Below are positions 55,288 to 63,453 of a stretch of DNA of 64,000 bases, piece after piece; position 1 is the stretch's first letter; each line of letters starts with the position of its first letter. The notes below the pieces were generated by a model. The model was not told the origin of the DNA, did not search any database, and saw nothing but the letters and a program-made list of their open reading frames with translations. This stretch comes from Rhodopila globiformis (GTDB lineage Bacteria; Pseudomonadota; Alphaproteobacteria; Acetobacterales; Acetobacteraceae). A program made the translations under genes and the position numbers. The stretch is from assembly GCF_002937115.1 (NCBI RefSeq), contig NZ_NHRY01000114.1:23238-87237 (forward strand), given 5' to 3'.

Positions 55288-55957
55288 CAGCCTCGTCGAG
55301 GTCCTCTCGCCGCCCCGCCAGGACGATGTCGCCGCGATCCATCACCACCATGGTCTGCGCCAGTTCCTGGGCGAAGTCGAAATACTGTTCCACCAGCAGG
55401 ATGGCCATATCGCCGCGGGAACGCAACAGCGCGATCACCCGGCCGATGTCCTTGATGATGCTCGGCTGGATCCCCTCCGTCGGCTCGTCCAGGACGATCA
55501 GGCGGGGCTTCATCACCAGCGCCCGGGCGATCGCAAGCTGCTGCTGCTGGCCGCCGGACAGGTCGCCGCCGCGCCGGCGCAGCATGGTCTTCAGCACCGG
55601 GAACAGGTCGAAGATCTCGTCCGGGATTTTCCGCGCGCCACGGGGCAGCACGGCGAAGCCGGTCTCCAGGTTTTCCCGCACCGTCAGCAGCGGGAACACG
55701 TCGCGCCCCTGCGGCACCCAGGCGATGCCGCGGCGCGCCCGCTCATACATCGGTAGGCGGGAGATTTCTTCGCCGTCCCATTTGATCGAGCCCGACGCGA
55801 TCGGATGCGCCCCGACGATCGCCCGCAGCGTGGAGGTCTTGCCGACGCCGTTGCGCCCCAGCAGGCAGGTCACCGCCCCAGCCTCCGCCGTCAGCGACAC
55901 CTGCCGCAGGGCAATGGCGGCGCCGTAGTAAAGATCGACTTTCTCGACTTGCAGCAT
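55262..55957 (-). CDS. urtE: urea ABC transporter ATP-binding protein UrtE
   Basis: 231 residues from ATG 55957. Walker A is GRNGVGKTS (34-42), ABC signature LSGGQ and Walker B LIVLDEPTEGIQPS. It energises urea import with UrtBCD. Its stop region overlaps the ureD start, linking transport and accessory genes. Confidence 0.93.
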   Translation of the reverse strand: MLQVEKVDLYYGAAIALRQVSLTAEAGAVTCLLGRNGVGKTSTLRAIVGAHPIASGSIKWDGEEISRLPMYERARRGIAWVPQGRDVFPLLTVRENLETGFAVLPRGARKIPDEIFDLFPVLKTMLRRRGGDLSGGQQQQLAIARALVMKPRLIVLDEPTEGIQPSIIKDIGRVIALLRSRGDMAILLVEQYFDFAQELAQTMVVMDRGDIVLAGRREDLDEADVRRRLSV

Positions 55958-56703
55958 CAGCGCCCCAGATACACTTCGATGACCTTCGGATCGTCGCTGA
56001 CAAGGTCGATCGGCCCCTCGGCCAGCACCGAGCCCTCGTTCAGCACCGTGACCTTCACGTCCAGGGCGCGGACGAACGCCATGTCGTGCTCGACCACCAC
56101 CACGCTGCGGGTGCGGTTGATCTCGCGCAGCAGCACAGCGGTCTGCTCCGTCTCGGCGTCGGTCATGCCGGCGACGGGTTCGTCCACCAGCAGCAATTGC
56201 GGTTCCTGCGCCAGCAGCATGCCGATTTCCAGCCACTGCTTCTGCCCGTGCGACAAATCCGCGGCGGCGCGGTGGCGGACGTCGGTCAGCCGCGTCGTTT
56301 CCAGGATCTGCTCGATGCGGCGCTTCTCGTCCGCGGTCTGGCGGGCGAACAGCGTGAAGCGCGGGGCGCGGTCGCCGGCCAGGGCCAGCAGCAGGTTGTC
56401 CCACACGGTGTGCGGCTCGAACACCGTCGGCTTCTGGAACTTGCGGCCGATGCCCAGCGAGGCGATCGCCGGTTCGTCCAGCCGTGTCAGGTCGGTGTCC
56501 TTGCCGAACATCACCTTGCCGGTGTCGGGTCGGGTCTTGCCAGTGATGACGTCCATCATCGTCGTCTTGCCGGCGCCGTTCGGGCCGATGACGGCGCGCA
56601 TCTCGCCCTGCTCCAGCACCAGCGACAGGGCGTTCAGGGCGCGGAAGCCGTCGAAGGTGACGGTGACGCCGTCGAGGTAAAGAAGGGTATCGCCTTCGCT
56701 CAT
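55957..56703 (-). CDS. urtD: urea ABC transporter ATP-binding protein UrtD
   Basis: 248 residues from ATG 56703. Walker A GPNGAGKTT (40-48), signature LSHGQ and Walker B LLLVDEPVAGMTDAE. It shares 1 bp with the urtE ATG. The LSHGQ signature and VDEPVAGMTDAE are typical of UrtD. Confidence 0.93.
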   Translation of the reverse strand: MSEGDTLLYLDGVTVTFDGFRALNALSLVLEQGEMRAVIGPNGAGKTTMMDVITGKTRPDTGKVMFGKDTDLTRLDEPAIASLGIGRKFQKPTVFEPHTVWDNLLLALAGDRAPRFTLFARQTADEKRRIEQILETTRLTDVRHRAAADLSHGQKQWLEIGMLLAQEPQLLLVDEPVAGMTDAETEQTAVLLREINRTRSVVVVEHDMAFVRALDVKVTVLNEGSVLAEGPIDLVSDDPKVIEVYLGR

Positions 56704-57818
56704 CCCGTCACCTCCTGCGCCGCCGAGGCCGCAGGCACTTCCGGCTCCGGCTCCAGGCGCGAGCGGCGGCGGAACAGGCCGACGACGCCGCGTGGTAGGA
56801 ACAGCGTCACCAGGATGAACATCGCGCCCAGCGCATACAACCAGAGTTCCGGCAGCACGCTGGTGAACCAGGTCTTGCCGAAGTTCACCAGGATGGCGCC
56901 GAGGATGGCGCCCACCAGCGTGCCGCGCCCGCCGACGGCGACCCAGATCACCGCCTCGATCGAGTTGCCGGGCGCAAATTCGCTGGGATTGATGATGCCG
57001 ACCTGCGGCACGTAAAGCGCGCCGCCGATGCCGGCCATGACGGCGGACAGCACCCAGACCACCAGCTTGTAGGACTCCGGCCGGTAGCCGAGGAACCGGG
57101 TGCGGCTTTCCGTATCGCGTACGGCGATCAGGATCTTGCCGAAGCGCGAGCCGACGACGAAGCGCGCCAGCAGGAACTGCCCGCACAGGAACAGCGCCGA
57201 GATCACCAGCAGTGCGGAGCGGGTCGAGTCGGCCTGGATGTTGAAGCCCAGGATGGCCTTGAAGTCGGTCATCCCGTTGTTGCCACCGAACCCCATGTCG
57301 TTGCGGAAGAACGCCAGCAGCAGCGCATAGGTCAGCGCCTGGGTGATGATCGACAGATACACGCCGGTGACGCGGGAGCGGAACGCCAGCCAGCCGAACA
57401 CCGCCGCCAGCACGCCCGGCACCAGCACCACCATCAGCATGGCGAAGCCGAACCACTCGAAGCCGTGCCAGTACCAGGGCAGTTGCTTCCAGCCCAGGAA
57501 CACCATGAAGTCCGGCAGGTTCGGATTGCCGTACACGCCGCGGTCGCCGATCTGGCGCATCAGGTACATGCCCATGGCGTAGCCACCCAGGGCGAAGAAA
57601 GCGGCATGGCCCAGCGAGAGGATGCCGGCAAAGCCCCAGACCAGATCCACCGCCAGCGCCAGCATCGCGAAACACAGATACTTCCCCGCCAGCGCGATCA
57701 CATAGGTCGGCACATGCATCGCCGAAGCGGGCGGCGTCATCTGGTTCAGCGCCGCCATCACCAGCGCGGCGCCGAACACGAGAACGATGGTGAGGATGGC
57801 CGCCCGATCGAGCTTCAT
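56700..57818 (-). CDS. urtC: urea ABC transporter permease UrtC
   Basis: 372 residues, about nine transmembrane helices (LTIVLVFGAALVMAALNQMT, FAMLALAVDLVWGFAGILSL, LGHAAFFALGGYAMGMYL). It forms the membrane channel with UrtB. It overlaps urtB and urtD by 4 bp each. Confidence 0.94.
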   Translation of the reverse strand: MKLDRAAILTIVLVFGAALVMAALNQMTPPASAMHVPTYVIALAGKYLCFAMLALAVDLVWGFAGILSLGHAAFFALGGYAMGMYLMRQIGDRGVYGNPNLPDFMVFLGWKQLPWYWHGFEWFGFAMLMVVLVPGVLAAVFGWLAFRSRVTGVYLSIITQALTYALLLAFFRNDMGFGGNNGMTDFKAILGFNIQADSTRSALLVISALFLCGQFLLARFVVGSRFGKILIAVRDTESRTRFLGYRPESYKLVVWVLSAVMAGIGGALYVPQVGIINPSEFAPGNSIEAVIWVAVGGRGTLVGAILGAILVNFGKTWFTSVLPELWLYALGAMFILVTLFLPRGVVGLFRRRSRLEPEPEVPAASAAQEVTG

Positions 57819-59389
57819 GCCTCCACCGCCCGTCCCTTCAGCGGGAACATGCCGCGCGGATTGCGCTGCACGAACAGGATCAGCAGCACCAGCACGACGA
57901 TCTTGCCCAGCACCGCCCCGGCGATCGGCTCGAGGAACTTGTTGACGATGCCCAGGGTCAGCGCCCCCAGCGTCGTGCCCCACAGGTTGCCGACGCCGCC
58001 GAACACCACGACCATGAAGCTGTCGATGATGTAGCCCTGGCCCAGGTTGGGCGAGACGTTGTCGATCTGCGACAGCGCCACCCCGGCAATGCCCGCCACG
58101 CCGGAGCCGAGCCCGAACGTCAGCGCATCGATCCACGGGGTGCGGATGCCCATCGCCGCGGCCATGCGCCGGTTCTGCGTCACCGCGCGCATGCGCAGCC
58201 CGAGCGGCGTGTAGCGCAGCGCCGCCATCAGCGCCGCCATCACCAGGAAGGCGAACAGGATGATGTAAGTGCGGTTCCAGGTCAGGGTCAGGCCGCCCAG
58301 TTGCGTCGCGCCGCTCATCCAGTCCGGGGTGGTGACGTTGCGGTTATCCGCGCCGAACAGCGAGCGCACCACCTGCTGCAGCACCAGCGACAGGCCCCAG
58401 GTCGCCAGCAGAGTCTCCAGCGGACGGCCGTACAGCCAGCGGATCAGGCTGCGCTCGATCACCACGCCGATGAGGCCGGCAACCAGGAACGCCATCGGGA
58501 TCGCCACCAGCAGGCTGCCGCCGTAAAGGCTCGGCACATAGGCGTGCATCACCTGCTGCACGACGAAGGTCGTGTAGGCGCCCAGCATCACCATCTCGCC
58601 GTGCGCCATGTTGATGACGCCCATGACGCCGAAGGTGATCGCCAGCCCGGCCGCCGCCAGCAGCAGCACGGAGCCCAGGCTGATGCCGTAATACACGCTC
58701 TGCGCCAGGCTCCAGAGCTGCAGGACCCGGTCGATCGAGGCGACCGCGGCCTTGGCGGCGGCGCCCACCGGACCGGGCTGGTCCGCGACCGACGCCAGCA
58801 CGCCGCGGGCCGCCTCGTCGCCGCGGGCGCGCAGCACGGGCACCGCCGCGAGGCGTGCGTCCTGCGCCGCGCCGGGATCGGACAGCACCGCCGCGGCCCG
58901 GGCCTGCTGCATGCGGGTCTTCACCGCGGAATCGGTTTCCTTTGCCAGCGCACGGTCCAGCGCCGGGATCGCCGCCGGTTGATGCGCGTCAAACACGGCC
59001 CCGGCGGCGTTCAGCCGGACCGACGGGTTCGGGTCGAACAGCCGCAGGCTGCCCAGCGCGGCATCGAGCACGCTGCGGATGGAGTTGTTGATGCGGACCG
59101 ACCGCGCCTCGGCATCGTCGTCGGAGACCGCCTTGCCGGTGATCGCATTGGCATAGCTGCCGTCGTCCGCCTGGATCAGCAGCGTGTGATCCGGCAAGTA
59201 ATAAAGCTGGCCGTTCTGCAACGCCGAGAGAATTTTGGCCGCATTCGGATTGCCGGACTGCGCGAGGTCCTCGACCCCTTGCCGCACCGTGTCAAAGCTG
59301 CCGGACGCCAGCTCGGCCAGCGGGTCATCGGCGTGGGCGACCAGCGGTCCGCACAGCAACAGCAGCAGCAGAGCCAGCAAACGCAACAT
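57815..59389 (-). CDS. urtB: urea ABC transporter permease UrtB
   Basis: 524 residues: a signal peptide (RLLALLLLLLCGPLVAHAD) and about 200 residues of periplasmic helical region, then about eight membrane helices (LLLAAAGLAITFGVMGVINM, MAHGEMVMLGAYTTFVVQQV). The long N-terminal extension is normal for UrtB. It is followed by urtC (4-bp overlap). Upstream of it lies the strong hairpin at 59413-59447. Confidence 0.95.
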   Translation of the reverse strand: MLRLLALLLLLLCGPLVAHADDPLAELASGSFDTVRQGVEDLAQSGNPNAAKILSALQNGQLYYLPDHTLLIQADDGSYANAITGKAVSDDDAEARSVRINNSIRSVLDAALGSLRLFDPNPSVRLNAAGAVFDAHQPAAIPALDRALAKETDSAVKTRMQQARAAAVLSDPGAAQDARLAAVPVLRARGDEAARGVLASVADQPGPVGAAAKAAVASIDRVLQLWSLAQSVYYGISLGSVLLLAAAGLAITFGVMGVINMAHGEMVMLGAYTTFVVQQVMHAYVPSLYGGSLLVAIPMAFLVAGLIGVVIERSLIRWLYGRPLETLLATWGLSLVLQQVVRSLFGADNRNVTTPDWMSGATQLGGLTLTWNRTYIILFAFLVMAALMAALRYTPLGLRMRAVTQNRRMAAAMGIRTPWIDALTFGLGSGVAGIAGVALSQIDNVSPNLGQGYIIDSFMVVVFGGVGNLWGTTLGALTLGIVNKFLEPIAGAVLGKIVVLVLLILFVQRNPRGMFPLKGRAVEA

Positions 59390-59412
59390 GGATGTTTCCC
59401 AACGAAAAGAAG

Positions 59413-59447
59413 AAGGGGGCGGCCGGGAGGAAAGCGGCCGCCCCCTT
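59413..59447 (-). terminator. intercistronic attenuator/terminator hairpin between urtA and urtB
   Basis: A perfect 13-bp stem, AAGGGGGCGGCCG (59413-59425) with CGGCCGCCCCCTT (59435-59447), 9-nt loop. On the transcript it is followed by CTTCTTTTC. It lies 17 bp after the urtA stop and should terminate a fraction of transcripts, leaving the solute-binding protein more abundant than UrtBCDE. Confidence 0.82.
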
Positions 59448-59463
59448 GGTGGCAATCAGGCCG

Positions 59464-60804
59464 TCAGACCTTCTTGCCGGCGGTGCACGTGCCGGTCTTC
59501 ACGTTGAACGCACCGCAACGCATTGGCGCCCGCCAGTCGCCGATAAGGTCCTTGGTATCGGCAACATAAGGCGACCATTCCTGGGCCACGACCAGGCCCG
59601 GGGTCTGGGAAACGATACTGAACTGGCCGTTGCCCTGGATCTCTCCGATCAGCACCGGCTTGGTGATGTGGTGGTTCGGCATCATCGCCGCGTAGCCGCC
59701 AGATAGATTCGGCACCGCAACGCCGATCGCCGCGTCGATGACGGCATCGGGGTCGGTCGTTCCGGCTTTTTCGACGGCCTTGATCCACATGTTAAAGCCG
59801 ATGTAGTGCGCCTCCATCGGATCGTTAGTGGTGCGCTTCGGGTTTTTGGTGAATTTCTTCCAGGTGGCCACAAATTTCCTGTTCTGTGGCGTTTCGACGC
59901 TTTCGAAGTAGTTCCACGCAGCCAGGTGGCCGATCAGCGGCTTGGTGTCGATGCCGGCGAGTTCCTCCTCGCCGACCGAGAAGGCGACGACCGGGATGTC
60001 GGTGGCCTTGATGCCCTGGTTGCCAAGCTCCTTGTAGAACGGCACGTTGGCGTCGCCGTTGATGGTCGACACCACGGCGGTCTTCTTGCCGGCCGAGCCG
60101 AAGTTCTTGATCGAGGCGACGATGTTCTGCCAGTCGGAATGGCCGAACGGGGTGTAGTTGATCATGATATCGTCCTGGGCCACGCCCAGCGACTTCAGGT
60201 AGGCTTCCAGGATCTGGTTGGTGGTGCGGGGATAGACGTAGTCGGTGCCGGCCAGCACCCAGCGCTTCACCTTGCTTTCATTGCGAAGGTAATCAACCGC
60301 CGGGATCGCCTGCTGGTTCGGCGCCGCGCCGGTGTAGAAGACGTTGCGGCTGCATTCCTGTCCTTCGTACTGCACCGGGTAGAACAGGATGTTGTTCAGT
60401 TCCTCGAACACCGGCAGCACCGACTTGCGCGAAACCGAAGTCCAGCAGCCGAACACGGCGGCAACCTTGTCGACGGAAATCAGCTGCCGCGCCTTCTCGG
60501 CGAACAGCGGCCAGTTGGAGGCGGGATCGACCACCACCGCCTCCAGCTTCTTGCCGAGCAGGCCGCCCTTGGCGTTCTGCTGCTCGATTAGCATCAGCAT
60601 GACGTCCTTCAGCGTGGTTTCGCTGATCGCCATGGTGCCGGACAGGGAGTGCAGGATGCCGACCTTGATGGTGCCGCCGGTTGGCTGCGCGGCCGCGGGT
60701 TCGGATGTCTTGGCTTCGACGGCGCCGAAGGCGGCAAGGGTGGCGGCGGCGACGCCGAGGCGGCCCAATCCACGCCGGGACAGAGAGGTTTCATCCTGAG
60801 ACAT
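59464..60804 (-). CDS. urtA: urea ABC transporter substrate-binding protein UrtA
   Basis: 446 residues. The N-terminus has a Tat-like motif (SRRGLGRLG) followed by a hydrophobic stretch, so export is likely by Tat. Mature core: VGILHSLSGTMAISETTLKD, FGCWTSVSRKSVLPVFEELN and FYTGAAPNQQAIPAVDYL, typical of UrtA. It captures urea in the periplasm. It heads the urea operon and is preceded by a sigma54-type promoter at 60868-60883. Confidence 0.95.
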   Translation of the reverse strand: MSQDETSLSRRGLGRLGVAAATLAAFGAVEAKTSEPAAAQPTGGTIKVGILHSLSGTMAISETTLKDVMLMLIEQQNAKGGLLGKKLEAVVVDPASNWPLFAEKARQLISVDKVAAVFGCWTSVSRKSVLPVFEELNNILFYPVQYEGQECSRNVFYTGAAPNQQAIPAVDYLRNESKVKRWVLAGTDYVYPRTTNQILEAYLKSLGVAQDDIMINYTPFGHSDWQNIVASIKNFGSAGKKTAVVSTINGDANVPFYKELGNQGIKATDIPVVAFSVGEEELAGIDTKPLIGHLAAWNYFESVETPQNRKFVATWKKFTKNPKRTTNDPMEAHYIGFNMWIKAVEKAGTTDPDAVIDAAIGVAVPNLSGGYAAMMPNHHITKPVLIGEIQGNGQFSIVSQTPGLVVAQEWSPYVADTKDLIGDWRAPMRCGAFNVKTGTCTAGKKV

Positions 60805-60867
60805 GTGCGCCGGTTCCTGTGCCTGTTGTTGACCTGTTTCCCCGCCGGGCGGAGGCGGCAGGAGCGA

Positions 60868-60883
60868 TGCAACCTGTGTGCCA
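60868..60883 (-). promoter_or_regulatory. sigma54 (RpoN) promoter of urtA
   Basis: On the minus strand the sequence is TGGCACACAGGTTGCA. GG at -24 and GC at -12 are exactly 10 bp apart, matching TGGCAC-N5-TTGCA. It lies about 65 bp upstream of the urtA start. NtrC control is expected for nitrogen-limited urea uptake. Confidence 0.82.
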
Positions 60884-60953
60884 GCAAGGAATGGCGACAG
60901 TTTCGGCAGCAGCCGTATTGGTTTTGGGCTCAGCTTCTGGCGATACGATCAAT

Positions 60954-60974
60954 TGCCTGGAATTTCGCCAGGCA
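60954..60974. promoter_or_regulatory. dyad upstream of the sigma54 promoter, possible enhancer site
   Basis: TGCCTGG, 7 bp, CCAGGCA is a perfect inverted repeat about 70 bp upstream of the -24 element, at a distance where NtrC-type activators bind. It does not fit the NtrC consensus well, so the regulator is unknown. Confidence 0.38.
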
Positions 60975-61220
60975 GATCGCGACCGGATGGCCGCTGAACT
61001 GCCTATTCCTTAAGCCACGGGCTGGCGTTTCATTGTCATTGTGCGCACGAGGCAGCAGCGTCATTGCAACGGCGACGGGGCCGCGATCCGGAATGCCTCG
61101 CCGTTCGCAATGAAAGCAGGCTCGCCTCGCGTTGCCGTGAACCGGCGGTCCGCCGGTTTGGGCCGGCCGGGCGAACCGGGCTAGCGTGGGGGCAACGTCA
61201 GCACGTCCGGGGAGAAACGC

Positions 61221-62189
61221 ATGTCCAGGATCATCATCGCCGACAACCCGCTGAACGAACTCAGCATCGCGAAGGAACTGCTGCCAGCCGGCCTCGATGC
61301 GGTCATTGCCCGCCCCGGCACGCCGGAATTCCAGGCGGCCCTGGCGGATGCCGTCTGTGTCGTCGGTTTCGGCGAACCCTTCATGGACGAGGCGTTCTAC
61401 ACGTCCGCACCGAAGCTGAAGCTGGTGCAGCTTCTCTCCGCCGGCTACGACCGCTGCGACATCGAGGCCGCGCGGCGGGCGGGCGTGCCGATCTGCAACA
61501 ACGGCGGCGCCAATTCGACGGCGGTGGCCGAGCACGCGATCCTGCTGATGCTGGCGGTGTGCCGCCGGCTGATCTGGCAGCACGACAACGTCGCCGCCGG
61601 CCGCTGGCGCGGCAACGCGGTAGCGGATATCCGGCTGTACGAGCTGAAAGGCCGAACCCTGGGCATCATCGGGCTGGGCACCATCGGCAAGAAAACCGCC
61701 CGGCTTGCCCAGGCTTTTGGCATGACGGTGCAATACTACGACATCGTCCGCCTGAGTGAAGCGCAGGCCGACAGCCTCGGCGTGCGTTTCGCGCTGTTCG
61801 AGGAAGTGCTGCGGACCTCCGACATCGTCTCGCTGCACGTGCCGCTGACCCGCGACACCCGCCATATGATCGGCGCGGCGCAGTTCCGGCTGATGAAGCC
61901 GGGTGCCTACCTGGTGAACACCTGCCGCGGCCCGGTGGTGCACGAACCGGCGCTGATCGAGGCACTGACCAGCGGCACCATCGCCGGCGCCGGGCTGGAT
62001 GTGTTCGACCAGGAGCCGCCGCCACCCGACAACCCGCTGTTCACCCTGCCGAACGTCGCGCTGAGCGCGCACCTCGCCGGGCCGACCTGGGAGAACCAGT
62101 ACACGCGCTTCCGCAACGCGTTCGACAACTGCCAGCGGGTGATCCGCGGGGAGAGGCCGCTGTGGGTCATTCCGGAATTGGAGGGGTAG
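61221..62189 (+). CDS. D-isomer-specific 2-hydroxyacid dehydrogenase family protein
   Basis: 322 residues with NAD-binding GLGTIGKKTARL, the substrate Arg in NTCRGPVVHEPAL, the catalytic-Glu region DVFDQEPPPPDNPL, and the catalytic His in LSAHLAGPTW. It reduces a 2-ketoacid or oxidises a 2-hydroxyacid with NAD(P). GGGGAG precedes the start. It is divergent from urtA. Substrate unknown. Confidence 0.85.
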   Translation: MSRIIIADNPLNELSIAKELLPAGLDAVIARPGTPEFQAALADAVCVVGFGEPFMDEAFYTSAPKLKLVQLLSAGYDRCDIEAARRAGVPICNNGGANSTAVAEHAILLMLAVCRRLIWQHDNVAAGRWRGNAVADIRLYELKGRTLGIIGLGTIGKKTARLAQAFGMTVQYYDIVRLSEAQADSLGVRFALFEEVLRTSDIVSLHVPLTRDTRHMIGAAQFRLMKPGAYLVNTCRGPVVHEPALIEALTSGTIAGAGLDVFDQEPPPPDNPLFTLPNVALSAHLAGPTWENQYTRFRNAFDNCQRVIRGERPLWVIPELEG

Positions 62190-62424
62190 AGGCGGCCGGT
62201 GATTGCGGGTGCGGTGCGCCATTTCCTTGGAGCGAGCACGGTTGGAAGGGGTGGCGCATGGCCTGCGGGCGTGAATAGGCATAGCCTGCGTCCCGGCTGA
62301 TTGAGGGTCACAGGCAACGGGCGTGCGGTTGAATCTTCCGAATATGTAACCACAGAGAAAAAGCTGAGGACCGCAGGGGGCCACAGAGAAGGCGTTATAC
62401 GACGCCCGCAAAATTCTGGCCGTT

Positions 62425-62502
62425 TTCCCGCGACAGTTGGCGCAGCCAGCGTTGGCCTGAAGAGTGACGAAACCTCCAATGTTTCCCGGGAACCGTATCA
62501 TG
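62425..62502. repeat. 78-bp direct repeat, copy 1
   Basis: Matches 62731-62808 over 78 bp without gaps, about 10 mismatches by my count. The shared core contains GGCCTGAAGAGTGAC and the palindrome GTTTCCCGGGAAC. Not coding. Confidence 0.7.
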
Positions 62503-62730
62503 CCCTCGATCGCGGCAGGCGGTGGCCTGAGGGCCATGAACTTGACGTCTTGGCGTCTTGGCATTTTATCGGGCGAACCAACCTCACCGGCCACCGGTGT
62601 TGCACACCCATCACCGCCGGGAGCGGCTGCGCGGTTCCTGTCAACGCCAAGACGCCAAGATACCGGGGCACTCACCGCCGTCCGGCCGGGTGGCGGCCTT
62701 GCATGCGGCACCCGGGAAACTCCGGCGGTC

Positions 62731-62808
62731 TTCCCGCGGCTGTTGGTGCGGCCTGCGCTGGCCTGAAGAGTGACAAAACCGGCAATGTTTCCCGGGAACC
62801 GTATTATG
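62731..62808. repeat. 78-bp direct repeat, copy 2
   Basis: Second copy, 306 bp downstream of the first. The intervening sequence differs, so the unit itself, not a longer block, is duplicated. Confidence 0.7.
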
Positions 62809-62935
62809 GCGCTGCACGCGATGCGCGTAGCGATCGGCACTGCTGGAACAGACGACACCGACATCGTCGCTTACCCGGGCTGAGCAAAGTATCGGTTCGC
62901 TTCAAAAAGTACGGGTCCGGACGCATAGCTTGGTC

Positions 62936-63013
62936 CGTCACGGCCGGCCATCCACGCCCTACGGTGCTGATATCGGCGGAAGGCGTGGATCGTGGACCTC
63001 CGCCACCATGACG
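62936..63013 (+). repeat. palindromic dispersed element, near the window end
   Basis: Outer CGTCA (62936-62940) with ATGACG (63008-63013) and central arms CATCCACGCC (62949-62958) with GGCGTGGAT (62982-62990). Same family as the copies at 24225, 27064 and 54409. Confidence 0.65.
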
Positions 63014-63155
63014 GGGTGGCACCGATCTCGCCCGTTTTCGCCCATCGTGGTGCCCGCGGGCGGGCTTGGGGACTGCACTGACAGCCCGTCCGTTTGGGCC
63101 GCGCGATCTGCCCTTGATCCTCTGGGTCCCCTGCGGTCCTCGGCTTCTTCTCTGT

Positions 63156-63272
63156 GTTATTGATCCGGCCAGGGTTATCTTGGCAAGCCGCACGCCAATT
63201 TCCTCTTTCTGAACAAGGGCTTACTTGTCACCGCCCACCGCCTGCCAAGATAACCCTGGCCGGATCAATAAC
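63156..63272. repeat. 117-bp element with perfect 30-bp inverted ends
   Basis: 63156-63185 and 63243-63272 are exact 30-bp reverse complements (the left arm starts GTTATTGATCCGGCCAGGG). They flank a 57-bp non-palindromic core. It lies about 180 bp from the transposase fragment. The structure is MITE-like or a large hairpin; I saw no clear target-site duplication. Confidence 0.78.
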
Positions 63273-63453
63273 GGATATGCGCCATCACCCGCGCTGTACC
63301 GGCCGGATAGGCACCGCATCAGACCGCGGCAAGGCGGACCTGCAACCGTCTGACCCAAGTTTAACAGTGCTTTTCGGAAAAAATAATCCCATCAATGGGT
63401 TATGAGCGCACGGCCAGGCCTTGGCACTACGTCGTGCTGCTGTGGCAGGCCGA

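Larger units (their letters stand above)
62190..63155. other. repeat-rich gene-free stretch
   Basis: No convincing ORF. It contains two copies of a 78-bp direct repeat and a palindromic element (62936-63013), plus a GC-rich dyad. No RNA gene was recognised. Confidence 0.5.
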
